Origin: JAMLIN01 sp041676645
Lineage (GTDB): Bacteria > Pseudomonadota > Gammaproteobacteria > Burkholderiales > Burkholderiaceae_E
Length of the DNA: 19,904 nucleotides
Assembly (NCBI GenBank): GCA_041676645.1
Contig: JBAYRO010000052.1
Span: forward strand, 1-19,904
Direction: 5' to 3'
The stretch's first letter is position 1. The number at the start of each line of letters is the position of its first letter. The notes beneath the pieces are model-generated. The model worked only from the letters and a program-made list of their open reading frames with translations, was not told the DNA's origin and did no database searches. The position numbers and the translations under genes were made by a program. Of the stretch, positions 1-7,322 are shown one piece after another.

Positions 1-1
1 C

Positions 2-325
2 CTGCGCGGCTCGAGCGAGATCGGCCTGTACTGCATCTCCAAGGCGGCCGACATGCAGCTCGCCCGCAACCTGTGCGGCGAATGGGGCCCCGAGAACATC
101 CGGGTCAACTGCATCGCCCCGGGCCTCATCAAGACCGATTTCGCCCGCGCGCTCTACGAGGACCCGAAGCGGCGTGCCGCCGCCGAAGCCGCCTATCCGC
201 TGCGCCGGCTCGGCGAGCCCGAGGACATCGCCGGCGTGGCCGTCATGCTTGCCGGTCCGGCCGGAGCCTTTGTTTCGGGCCAGACCATCGTGGTCGACGG
301 TGGCGTGATCGCCGCCGGCCGTTGA
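2..325 (+). CDS. SDR-family NAD(P)-dependent oxidoreductase, C-terminal part (5' truncated by window edge)
   Basis: Only the last 107 codons are inside the window. The reading frame opens at base 2 and shows the short-chain dehydrogenase active-site motif Y-x-x-x-K (YCISK, Tyr codon 29-31, Lys codon 41-43). It continues with the typical post-catalytic stretch (NIRVNCIAPGLIKTDF) and the classical C-terminus (MLAGPAGAFVSGQTIVVDGG). The catalytic Ser and the Rossmann glycine motif lie upstream, outside the window. SDRs of this type oxidise or reduce hydroxyl/keto groups with NAD(P). Next to a thiolase and a CoA ligase, a 3-hydroxyacyl-CoA or alcohol dehydrogenase role is plausible, but this is inference. 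The stop is followed after 32 nt by the thiolase start, so the two are probably co-transcribed. An ATG at 53 exists but is internal, because the catalytic Tyr lies upstream of it. Confidence 0.93.
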   Translation: MRGSSEIGLYCISKAADMQLARNLCGEWGPENIRVNCIAPGLIKTDFARALYEDPKRRAAAEAAYPLRRLGEPEDIAGVAVMLAGPAGAFVSGQTIVVDGGVIAAGR

Positions 326-357
326 CAACCCAGCGGATCGAAGTCCAGGAGGACACC

Positions 358-1536
358 ATGGCAGAAGCATTCATCGTCGCCGCCGCCCGCACCGCCGGTG
401 GCAGGAAGGGTGGCCGGCTCGCGGGCTGGCACCCGGCCGATCTCGCAGCCCAGGTGCTCGACGCACTGGTCGAGCGCAGCGGCGCCGATCCGGCGCTGAT
501 CGAGGACGTGATCCTGGGTTGCGTCGGCCAGGCCGGCGAGCAGTCCACCAACATCGCCCGCAACGCGGTGCTGGCCTCGAAGCTGCCTGAATCCGTGCCG
601 GGGACCTCGGTCGACCGCCAGTGCGGCTCCTCGCAGCAGGCGCTGCATTTCGCCGCGCAGGCGGTGATGTCCGGCACCCAGGACATCGTCATCGCCGCCG
701 GCGTCGAGAGCATGACCCGCGTTCCGATGGGCCTGCCCGGCACCCTCGCGGCCAAGAACGGCTTCGGTACCTACATGAGCCCGGCGATCCAGGCGAGCTA
801 TCCCGGGCCGGCCTTCAGCCAGTTCACCGGCGCCGAGATGATGGCGAAGAAATACGAGCTCGAGAAGGCCGCGCTCGACGCCTTCGCGCTGCGCAGCCAC
901 CAGCTGGCGCGCAAGGCGACCGAGGCCCATGCCTTCGACGACGAGATCGTGCCGGTCGCGGTCAAGCTGGCCGATGGCACGCCGACCGACGAGATGCACA
1001 CGGTCGACGAGGGGATCCGCTTCGACGCCACCCTCGAGGGCATCGCCGGGGTCAAGCTGATCGCCGAGGGCGGGCGCCTGACGGCGGCGACCGCCAGCCA
1101 GATCTGCGACGGCGCCGCCGGCGTGATGGTGGTGAGCGAGCGCGGCCTCAAGCAGCTCGGGCTCGAGCCGCTGGCGCGCGTCCACCACATGAGTGTGCTG
1201 GGGCACGATCCGGTCATCATGCTCGAGGCGCCGATTCCCGCCACCGAGCGCGCGCTGGCCAAGGCCGGCATGAAGATCGACGACATCGACCTGTTCGAAG
1301 TCAACGAGGCCTTCGCGTCGGTGCCGCTCGCCTGGTTGAAGAGCCTCGGCGCCGACGTCGAGCGACTCAACGTCAACGGTGGCGCGATCGCGCTGGGCCA
1401 TCCGCTGGGCGGCTCGGGCGCCAAGCTCATGACGACGCTGGTGCACGCTTTGCGCCGCCGCGGCAAGCGCTACGGCCTGCAGACCATGTGCGAAGGCGGC
1501 GGCATGGCCAACGTCACCATCGTCGAGCGTCTCTAA
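358..1536 (+). CDS. Thiolase (acetyl-CoA C-acyltransferase family)
   Basis: A 392-residue protein of the usual bacterial thiolase length. The nucleophilic Cys89 sits in VDRQCGSSQQA. The GHPLGGSGAK block carries His348, and the C-terminal CEGGGMAN motif carries Cys378. These are the three catalytic positions of classical biosynthetic and degradative thiolases, so the enzyme looks fully active. It would cleave a 3-ketoacyl-CoA with CoA to release acetyl-CoA (or propionyl-CoA), or catalyse the reverse condensation; the chain length of the substrate cannot be read. The start at 358 is set by an AGGAGGA Shine-Dalgarno at 347-353, four bases upstream; the frame stays open further 5' but that part overlaps the SDR gene and has no domain. 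Its place between an SDR and a FAH-family hydrolase, with a CoA ligase downstream, favours a catabolic role. Confidence 0.96.
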   Translation: MAEAFIVAAARTAGGRKGGRLAGWHPADLAAQVLDALVERSGADPALIEDVILGCVGQAGEQSTNIARNAVLASKLPESVPGTSVDRQCGSSQQALHFAAQAVMSGTQDIVIAAGVESMTRVPMGLPGTLAAKNGFGTYMSPAIQASYPGPAFSQFTGAEMMAKKYELEKAALDAFALRSHQLARKATEAHAFDDEIVPVAVKLADGTPTDEMHTVDEGIRFDATLEGIAGVKLIAEGGRLTAATASQICDGAAGVMVVSERGLKQLGLEPLARVHHMSVLGHDPVIMLEAPIPATERALAKAGMKIDDIDLFEVNEAFASVPLAWLKSLGADVERLNVNGGAIALGHPLGGSGAKLMTTLVHALRRRGKRYGLQTMCEGGGMANVTIVERL

Positions 1537-1575
1537 TCCGAATCCGCGCATTTTCCGGAAAGGGAGGTCTGAAGA

Positions 1576-2274
1576 ATGGCCAATGTCGTCCCGATGCCCG
1601 ACCCGGCGATGGCCGAGGTCAATGGAACCCGGGATCGTTTCCCGATCCGGCGTGTCTACTGCGTGGGCCGCAACTACGCGGCCCACGCTCGCGAGATGGG
1701 ATTCGATCCCGATCGCGATCCGCCGTTCTTCTTCTGCAAGCCGGCCGATGCCGTGGTGTCGGTGCCCGAGGGCAGCACCGCTTCCATCCCGTATCCCCCC
1801 AGGACGAGCAACTACCACCATGAGGTCGAACTCGTCGTCGCGATCGGGCGCGAGGGTGCGAACATCCCGGTGGACTCGGCCGCCGGCCATGTCTGGGGTT
1901 ATGCGGTCGGGCTCGACATGACCCGGCGCGACCTGCAGCTGGCGATGCGCGACAAGGGACGACCCTGGGAACTCGGCAAGGCCTTCGATGCTTCGGCGCC
2001 GATGGGTTCGCTGGTGGCGGCGAGCGAAGTCCCCGGCATCGACACCGCCGGCATCTGGCTGGAGGTCGACGGCGAGCGTCGCCAGGCCAGCTCGATCGCG
2101 CACCTGATCTGGTCGATCCCCGAGACCATCGCCTATCTGTCGGAGTACTTCCAGCTCATGCCGGGCGATCTCATCTTCACCGGCACCCCCGAAGGCGTCG
2201 GCCCGGTCGAGCCGGGTGCGATGCTGCACGCCCATGTCGACGGGCTTCCCGAACTGAAGATCCGGATCGTCTGA
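1576..2274 (+). CDS. Fumarylacetoacetate hydrolase (FAH) family protein, acylpyruvate/fumarylpyruvate hydrolase-like
   Basis: A 232-residue single-domain FAH-family protein, the size of FAHD1/YcgM acylpyruvases and NagK-type fumarylpyruvate hydrolases rather than the roughly 420-residue eukaryotic FAH. The family start (VYCVGRNYAAHAREMG) is at residues 27-42. The divalent-metal ligands are visible as E83-x-E85 (YHHEVELVV) and D114 (GLDMTRRDLQ). The C-terminus has the family block PGDLIFTGTPEGVGPV. Such enzymes hydrolyse a C-C bond in 2,4-diketo acids. An AGGGAGG ribosome-binding site at 1561-1567 fixes the ATG at 1576. It lies 39 nt after the thiolase and 2 nt before the acyl-CoA ligase, so one operon is likely. 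A gentisate-type substrate is possible, but no ring-cleavage dioxygenase is in the window. Confidence 0.93.
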   Translation: MANVVPMPDPAMAEVNGTRDRFPIRRVYCVGRNYAAHAREMGFDPDRDPPFFFCKPADAVVSVPEGSTASIPYPPRTSNYHHEVELVVAIGREGANIPVDSAAGHVWGYAVGLDMTRRDLQLAMRDKGRPWELGKAFDASAPMGSLVAASEVPGIDTAGIWLEVDGERRQASSIAHLIWSIPETIAYLSEYFQLMPGDLIFTGTPEGVGPVEPGAMLHAHVDGLPELKIRIV

Positions 2275-2276
2275 AG

Positions 2277-4010
2277 ATGAGCACCGAAGAATTCATGCAG
2301 GCCCCGGCCGATCGGCCGCATTTCCGCTGGTGGCCGGCGCGGGTGCCCCACGGCATTCCGCCGGCCGAGACCACGCTCTGGGACAACCTCGAGATCACCG
2401 CGCGGCGCTACCCCGATCGCGATGCCTACGTGTTCCTCGGTGCGCGCATTACCTGGGCCGGCGTGCGCGACAAGGCCGAGGCGCTGGCCGGCTGGCTGGT
2501 CGAGGTTGCCGGCGTCGCACCGGGCGACCGGGTGCTGCTCTGCATGCAGAACTCGCCCCAGCATGTCATCGCCTTCTACGCCATCCTGCGCGCGCGCGCC
2601 GTGGTCGTGCCGGTCAATCCCATGACCCGGGCCGACGAACTGCCGCACTACATCGAGGATCCGCAGGCGCGGGTCGCCATCGTCGCCGCCGACCTCCTGC
2701 CCGAGTTCGAGAAGGCCCAGGCGGGGCTGCCCGACGATGCCCGGCTGGCGACGGTGCTGGTGGCGCGTTATCTCGATCATGCCGATCCGGCGTCGCTGGC
2801 GCCCGACGAGCAGCCACCGGCGGCCTGGCGGCCCTGGCTCGAAGCCGATCCGGTCATGCCCGAATGGGGGCGGCGCTGGGTGGAGGCGCTCGACGCCGGA
2901 TACCGGGCGCCCGTCCATGCGGGCGATCCGGACGAGCTGGTGGCGCTGTGCTACACATCGGGCACGACAGGCAAGCCGAAGGGCTGCATGCATTCGCACC
3001 GGACCATCGGGCACAACGTCGTGGCCAGCGCACTGTGGGCCAACATCAGCGCCGCCGACGTCACGCTCGGCGTGGTGCCGATGTTCCATATCACGGGCAT
3101 GCTGTTCGGCCTGCACGTGCCCGCCTACCTGGGCTGCACGGTCGTGCTGATGCCGCGCTGGGATCGCGAGCTCGCGGGCCTGCTCATCTCGCGGCACCGG
3201 GTCACCGCCTGGACCAATATTCCGACGATGATCATCGACCTGCTGGCGAGCCCGAACTTCGAGCGCTTCGATCTCTCCAGCCTGGGCTCGATCAGCGGCG
3301 GCGGGGCAGCCATGCCGGCGGCGATCGCCGAGCGCCTCAAGGCGCAGTACGGGCTCGACTACGCGGAAGGCTATGGCCTCACCGAGACGGCGGCCCCCTC
3401 GCATTCCAATCCCCCCGATGCGCCCAAGCTGCAGTGCTTGGGTATTCCCTACATCGGGGTCGATGCCCGGGTGATCGATCCCGAAACCCGGGTCGAGGTT
3501 CCGGTCGGCGAACAGGGCGAGATCATCGTGCGCGGCCCGCAGGTCTTCATCGGCTACTGGCGTCGGCCCGAGGACACCGAGGCGGCCTTCGTCGAGTTCG
3601 AGGGGCGGCGCTACCTGCGTACCGGCGATCTCGGCCGGGTCGACGAGGACGGCTACTTCTACATCACCGATCGCCTCAAGCGGATGATCAACGCTTCCGG
3701 CTTCAAGGTCTGGCCCGCCGAGGTCGAGGCGATGTTCTACAAGCATCCCGATGTCCAGGAGGCCTGTGTCATCGCCACCCGCGACGCCTATCGGGGCGAA
3801 GCCGCCAAGCTTGTCGTGGTGCTGCGCCCGCAGTCGGTGGGCCGGGTAGACCCCGATGCCCTCATTGCCTGGGCGCGGGAGCACATGGCGGCCTACAAGG
3901 TGCCGCGCGAGGTCGAGTTCGTCGATGTGCTGCCGAAGTCGGGCTCGGGCAAGGTGCTCTGGCGTGTCCTGCAGGCGCGGGAACAGGAACGCCGGCAGGG
4001 CGCGGCGTAG
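2277..4010 (+). CDS. AMP-forming acyl-CoA synthetase (long-chain fatty acid-CoA ligase-like)
   Basis: A 577-residue ANL-superfamily enzyme of normal length. The ATP/AMP P-loop YTSGTTGKPKG begins at Tyr226. The core motif YGLTETA follows, and then the hinge region with TGDLGRVDEDGYFYITDR. The C-terminal catalytic lysine is K559 in PKSGSGKVLWR. It would adenylate a carboxylic acid and transfer it to CoA, the activation step for beta-oxidation. The ATG lies only 2 nt after the FAH stop codon and has no clear Shine-Dalgarno of its own, which suggests translational coupling. It is the last gene of the plus-strand operon and converges on the GST gene. Medium/long-chain, branched or alicyclic acids are all possible substrates. 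Confidence 0.95.
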   Translation: MSTEEFMQAPADRPHFRWWPARVPHGIPPAETTLWDNLEITARRYPDRDAYVFLGARITWAGVRDKAEALAGWLVEVAGVAPGDRVLLCMQNSPQHVIAFYAILRARAVVVPVNPMTRADELPHYIEDPQARVAIVAADLLPEFEKAQAGLPDDARLATVLVARYLDHADPASLAPDEQPPAAWRPWLEADPVMPEWGRRWVEALDAGYRAPVHAGDPDELVALCYTSGTTGKPKGCMHSHRTIGHNVVASALWANISAADVTLGVVPMFHITGMLFGLHVPAYLGCTVVLMPRWDRELAGLLISRHRVTAWTNIPTMIIDLLASPNFERFDLSSLGSISGGGAAMPAAIAERLKAQYGLDYAEGYGLTETAAPSHSNPPDAPKLQCLGIPYIGVDARVIDPETRVEVPVGEQGEIIVRGPQVFIGYWRRPEDTEAAFVEFEGRRYLRTGDLGRVDEDGYFYITDRLKRMINASGFKVWPAEVEAMFYKHPDVQEACVIATRDAYRGEAAKLVVVLRPQSVGRVDPDALIAWAREHMAAYKVPREVEFVDVLPKSGSGKVLWRVLQAREQERRQGAA

Positions 4011-4036
4011 GGGCCCGGGGCGAGGCCCCCGGGGCC
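4010..4036. terminator. GC-rich hairpin between convergent operons, possible bidirectional terminator
   Basis: Arms 4010-4021 and 4025-4036 pair at about 10 of 12 positions around a GAG loop, directly in the 31-nt gap between the CoA ligase stop and the GST stop. There is no T-tract on either side, so it is not a classical intrinsic terminator. Its position between two converging transcripts is the main argument. Confidence 0.35.
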
Positions 4037-4041
4037 GGCTG

Positions 4042-5058
4042 CTATCGGGCCGGGGGCTCTTCCTGCGTGAGCGGCGTGAGGCAATCCCACTTCGCCAGCA
4101 TCGCGTCGACATCGGCACGCGCGGGCGAGGCGCGATGGCGATCGCGCAGCCGGGCAAGCGAGCGGGCGTGATACTTCTGCGGCGCCTGGGTCCATGATCC
4201 ATCCGCGAGCGCGACGCTGAACTCCTCCTGGCCGGCCGCCAGCGCCGCCGCATTGGCGATCGACCACGGCAGGAAGCGGGCGGCGACCTCGGCGTGCAGC
4301 AGGGGGCCGAGCGTCGGTTCGAGACTCGCCCAGTCCTCGAACGGACCGTCGGCGCGAGGCCATTCCATCCGTGCGATCCAGTCGAGCACCCCGGGTGTGC
4401 GGTTCGCGACGATGCCGTAGCCGGTGGGATCGGTGAAGGCGGTTCGCACCTGGGCCCAGATCGCGAAGTCGGCGAAGGCGGGACGAGCGCCGAACAGATA
4501 GGGCCGGGTGGCCAGGTGGGTTTCGAGCAGGCGCAGCGCATCGAGGAACGAGGCCTCGATGATGGGCGCCGTGCCGGCGTTGGAGCCGACGAAGCCGACC
4601 CGCCCGACCATGCGTTCGCGCACCTGTGCGGCGATTGCGAGGTGGCGCGCCTCGTCGGCATCGGGCTCGAGGGTGCGCGCGATCCGGCTCGCGCCCGCAA
4701 GCTGGTCGGCTTCGCGGGCCCAGCGCAGGTGGAACATCCACTTGTTGCCCCACTCGTCGCCGTATTCCTCGAGCAGCGCCGACGCGAAGGCCGCTACCGG
4801 ATCCTCGGGATGGATCGAAGGCGTCGGATGGCGTGCCTCGACGGCCTCGATGATCGGGGTGCTGTCCTGCATCGCGACACCGTCGGGATCGACCACCAGC
4901 GGGATGAGCGGTAGCTTCGCCAGGGCGTTGAACTCCGCCATGCGCTCGCCGCTGCGCACGAGCCAGCGGTGCGGCACGCCCTTGTAGCGGAAGTACGCCC
5001 GTACCTTGATCGAATACGGCGACATCTCGGCGCCGTAGATGAGCCAGGGCGCGCTCAT
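4042..5058 (-). CDS. Glutathione S-transferase family protein (long form)
   Basis: A 338-residue protein with an N-terminal thioredoxin-like GST domain at about residues 4-85. The first helix is SPYSIKVRAYFRYKGV, the cis-proline segment is LPLIPLVV, and DSTPIIE is the glutathione gamma-glutamyl contact. An all-helical C-terminal domain follows, with the N-capping-type stretch PAFADFAIWAQV. It is clearly longer than maleylpyruvate or maleylacetoacetate isomerases (about 210 residues), so it belongs to a longer, poorly characterised GST group. The ATG overlaps the stop of the upstream acyl-CoA dehydrogenase-like gene by 4 nt (ATGA, 5055-5058), so the two are translationally coupled. Partnering an acyl-CoA dehydrogenase pair and facing a FAH-family hydrolase suggests glutathione-dependent isomerisation or detoxification of a pathway intermediate; this is inference. 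Confidence 0.88.
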   Translation of the reverse strand: MSAPWLIYGAEMSPYSIKVRAYFRYKGVPHRWLVRSGERMAEFNALAKLPLIPLVVDPDGVAMQDSTPIIEAVEARHPTPSIHPEDPVAAFASALLEEYGDEWGNKWMFHLRWAREADQLAGASRIARTLEPDADEARHLAIAAQVRERMVGRVGFVGSNAGTAPIIEASFLDALRLLETHLATRPYLFGARPAFADFAIWAQVRTAFTDPTGYGIVANRTPGVLDWIARMEWPRADGPFEDWASLEPTLGPLLHAEVAARFLPWSIANAAALAAGQEEFSVALADGSWTQAPQKYHARSLARLRDRHRASPARADVDAMLAKWDCLTPLTQEEPPAR

Positions 5059-5897
5059 GGGGCGCTCGGGGGGAGGCGCTGCAGGTCGGTGACCGCGAGC
5101 CACAGGCCGCCTTCGGCGACGACCGCCGCGCCGAGTCGTTCGGCGCAGCGCATGGCACCGCCGGTGCTGGCCTCGAGGTCGTCGCGCCAGCGCAGGATGT
5201 CGAGCGTGTGGTGGTGCAGGCCGTACTCGATGGTGAAGCCGATCGCGCCGTGGACCTGGTGGCAGTTCTCGTGGGTGGAGCGGATCGCATCGCAGACCAC
5301 GAGCGTCGCCGCGTCGATCGCGGCGGTGCTGCGGTCGGAGTCGATGCCTTCCTCGATCACGCACGCGAGCGCGAAGTTCGTCGCGCTGGCCGCCGCAGCG
5401 ATCAGCTCGGCCGTGATCGCCAGCGAATGCTGGATTGCCTGGAAGCGGGCCAGCGCCTGGCCGAACTGCTTGCGATCCCCGACGTAGCGGATGCTCATGT
5501 CGAGCGCCGCCTGCATCGCCCCGCCGGCCTGGATGCAGCGCGAAAGAGCCATGGCGCGCCGCCGGCGGCCGTCGCTCGCATTGGCCGAGGCCGCATCGTC
5601 GGGTTCGCCCACCAGCGCATTGGCCAGCAACTCGTCCGCCATGTCGACCGGGGCGCCGTGGCGCCCCTGCGCCCGCAGGATCGCGGCGGCCGCCGGCCAG
5701 TCGTCGCCGGCATCGAGGCCGCCGAGGGCTTCGCAGAAGCCGGCTTCGGCGACCGCGGTGCGCAGCGATTCGTCGGGCTCGCCACGATCGGCGGCAAGAC
5801 GGGCCTGCGGTCCGAGATCGCCGAACAGGCGGTTGGCGGCATCGTCGACCATCGGGTCGTACAGGGTCAGCGGGCTCGCCGGGTTGGTCGTGTTCAT
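5055..5897 (-). CDS. Acyl-CoA dehydrogenase-like protein lacking the middle beta domain
   Basis: A 280-residue protein, against about 340-390 for the family. Residues 10-95 resemble the N-terminal helical domain of small ACAD subunits (AAAILRAQGRHGAPVDMADELL). Residues 112-260 match the C-terminal helical domain, with RYVGDRKQFGQALARFQAIQH at 137-157 and QVHGAIGFTIEYGLHHHT at 214-231. The roughly 110-130-residue beta-barrel domain that normally separates them, and that holds FAD and the acyl chain, is reduced to a linker of about 17 residues. The frame is intact through the junction. The start at 5897 has a GGAGA Shine-Dalgarno (5905-5909) 7 nt away. It sits 13 nt after the full-length ACAD gene, so a non-catalytic partner in a heteromeric dehydrogenase is the best guess. 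Confidence 0.85.
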   Translation of the reverse strand: MNTTNPASPLTLYDPMVDDAANRLFGDLGPQARLAADRGEPDESLRTAVAEAGFCEALGGLDAGDDWPAAAAILRAQGRHGAPVDMADELLANALVGEPDDAASANASDGRRRRAMALSRCIQAGGAMQAALDMSIRYVGDRKQFGQALARFQAIQHSLAITAELIAAAASATNFALACVIEEGIDSDRSTAAIDAATLVVCDAIRSTHENCHQVHGAIGFTIEYGLHHHTLDILRWRDDLEASTGGAMRCAERLGAAVVAEGGLWLAVTDLQRLPPSAP

Positions 5898-5910
5898 CTC
5901 GTGGTCTCCA

Positions 5911-7053
5911 TCAGCGCAGGCCGAGCCCGCGCGCCACCAGTCCGCGCAGGATCTCGCGGGTGCCGCCGCGCAGCATCCAGGACGGTGAATAGATCGTGCA
6001 TTCGGCAAGCGCCTCGTCGAACTCCGTGTCGATCGCGGGCAGCACCGGCTGCAGGTTGCGGGCGACCTCGATCAGCTCGCGCTCGTAGGCGTTGCCGAGG
6101 TCCTTGATCAGCGCCGCCTCGAGATTGGGCATCTCGCCGTTGGCGAGCATCGCCGCCACCGCGAGGGACATGCCGCGCAGCGCGCTCAGGCGCGCCGCAA
6201 GCCGGCCGATCGCCTCGAGCACCCGCGGTTCGGGCGTCTTGCCGGCGGCGGCGACCAGCGCTTCCGCCAGCCTGATGCTGCTCAGGTAGCGCTCCGGTCC
6301 GCTGCGCTCGTAGGCGAGCTCGCTCGTCACCTGCGTCCAGCCGTTGCCGGGCGCGCCGACGACCGCGTCGTCGGGCACGAAGGCATCGTCGAAGGTCAGC
6401 TCGTTGAACTCGTGGGTGCCCGCCATGTTGATGATCGGCCGGATCGTGAGGCCTTCGGTGTTCTTCAGGTCGACGACGAACTGGGTCAGGCCGGCATGGC
6501 GGGATTCCTCGCGCTCGCCCGTGCGTACCAGGGTGATCGCATAGTGGTTGCTGTGGGCGAAGGTGGTCCAGACCTTGCGGCCGGTGACGAGCCAGCCGCC
6601 GTCGACCTTGACGCCACGGGTGCGCACTGACGCCAGGTCCGAGCCGGAGTCCGGTTCGCTCATTCCGATCGAGAAGAAGCTCTCGCCGGTGGCGATGGCC
6701 GGCAGGTACTTGCGACGCTGCTCCTCGGTGCCGAAGCGCAGCAGCAGCGGCCCGCTCTGGCGATCGGCGATCCAGTGCGCCGCCACCGGCGCATTGGCCG
6801 CGAGCAGCTCCTCGGTGACGACCAGGCGCTCGAGCATGCTGCGCTCGCCCCCGCCATAGGCCTTGGGCCAGGTCATGCCGATCCAGCCGCGTTCGCCGAG
6901 GCGTCGCGAGAAGGCCGGATCGTAGTGGATCGCGAAATCGCCCTGGCGCCGCCAGCGGTCCTCGGCCCGCTCGCGGGCGATGAACTCGCGAACCTCTTCG
7001 CGCAGCTCCTCGGCGCCGGCGGGCGGCCGGAAGTAAGGAAAGTTGAAACTCAT
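5911..7053 (-). CDS. Acyl-CoA dehydrogenase (full length)
   Basis: A 380-residue FAD-dependent acyl-CoA dehydrogenase with all three domains. The N-terminal helices include GWIGMTWPKAYGGG (56-69). The FAD/substrate beta domain has FFSIGMSEPDSGSDLASV (126-143) and the TGRKVWTTFA stretch, and the C-terminal helical domain ends in LRGGTREILRG. The MCAD-type catalytic glutamate in the C-terminal Y-E-G-T motif is absent (here R-G-G-T). Instead E249 in ELAYERSG aligns with the alternative base position used by isovaleryl-CoA and long-chain ACADs and by several steroid-side-chain ACADs. It would introduce a 2,3 double bond into an acyl-CoA, passing electrons to ETF. An AGGAGA site (7062-7067) 8 nt upstream supports the start. 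It is first in a three-gene operon with the beta-domain-less ACAD and the GST. Confidence 0.95.
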   Translation of the reverse strand: MSFNFPYFRPPAGAEELREEVREFIARERAEDRWRRQGDFAIHYDPAFSRRLGERGWIGMTWPKAYGGGERSMLERLVVTEELLAANAPVAAHWIADRQSGPLLLRFGTEEQRRKYLPAIATGESFFSIGMSEPDSGSDLASVRTRGVKVDGGWLVTGRKVWTTFAHSNHYAITLVRTGEREESRHAGLTQFVVDLKNTEGLTIRPIINMAGTHEFNELTFDDAFVPDDAVVGAPGNGWTQVTSELAYERSGPERYLSSIRLAEALVAAAGKTPEPRVLEAIGRLAARLSALRGMSLAVAAMLANGEMPNLEAALIKDLGNAYERELIEVARNLQPVLPAIDTEFDEALAECTIYSPSWMLRGGTREILRGLVARGLGLR

Positions 7054-7122
7054 GCGGACTGTCTCCTGCCTGTCGTGGGGCCCCGGATCGCCGACGGCTC
7101 GGGTCTCTGCGCATTCTAAGGG

Positions 7123-7178
7123 AGGGAAATGGGGTCAGACTCCATTTCAGATGAAATGGAGTCTGACCCCATTTCCCT
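7123..7178. repeat. REPIN-like perfect palindrome, copy 1 (GGGGTCAGACTCC family)
   Basis: Two perfect inverted arms, 7124-7149 and 7152-7177 (27 bp counting one more pair outside), are separated by only 2 nt. Each arm carries the unit AATGGGGTCAGACTCCATT. The unit is itself almost self-complementary (GGnGTC-A-GACnCC), giving the hairpin-within-hairpin design of REP doublets. The same unit recurs at 12340-12413. It lies between two divergent genes (ACAD operon and usp), so it is upstream of both and cannot serve as their terminator. A TAGAAT -10-like hexamer facing the ACAD gene (7113-7118) begins 5 nt from it. Similar GGGGTCAGA palindromes are, from general knowledge, dispersed in beta/gammaproteobacteria and linked to RAYT transposases; no such gene is in this window. 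Confidence 0.85.
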
Positions 7179-7214
7179 TTTTCCCTTTCCCGTTTCCGGC
7201 AGGCGCCGGAATTG

Positions 7215-7256
7215 CTGACGATTATCAAGACGCGGGAGAATCGGCGGCGGCACAAT
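7215..7256 (+). promoter_or_regulatory. Possible FNR/Anr-type promoter of the universal stress gene
   Basis: CTGACGATTATCAA at 7215-7228 keeps the TGA-N6-TCA core of FNR/CRP-family sites (8 of 10 against TTGAT-N4-ATCAA). A weak -10 candidate CACAAT lies at 7251-7256. A start about 7 nt after it (near 7263) would place the centre of the box at about -41.5, the class II activator position. Universal stress genes are frequent FNR/Anr targets. The -10 matches only 4 of 6, so this is a suggestion. Confidence 0.4.
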
Positions 7257-7322
7257 GGGGCAGGCCAGCATGATCGGCACAGCCCGAGGATGCGGAACCG
7301 TCAATCGACCAGGAGGATGTCC

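Noticed and set aside
193..2235. A 680-residue minus-strand open frame opposite the thiolase and FAH genes
   Set aside because: It is the complement of three well-supported genes and looks like mirror codon usage (His/Asp/Arg/Gly-rich), with no start signal.
2133..4700. An 855-residue minus-strand open frame opposite the CoA ligase
   Set aside because: The plus strand carries all ANL-family motifs; the antisense translation has no domain and mixed low-complexity composition, and it also runs through the GST gene in another frame.
4042..5058. Maleylpyruvate/maleylacetoacetate isomerase function for the GST, paired with the FAH-family hydrolase
   Set aside because: The protein is about 120 residues too long for those enzymes, is on the opposite strand, and no gentisate or homogentisate dioxygenase is present.
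7123..7178. Intrinsic terminator reading of the first palindrome, suggested by the T-rich tail after 7177
   Set aside because: Both adjacent genes start, rather than end, beside it, and the same unit recurs elsewhere; a repeat element explains it better.
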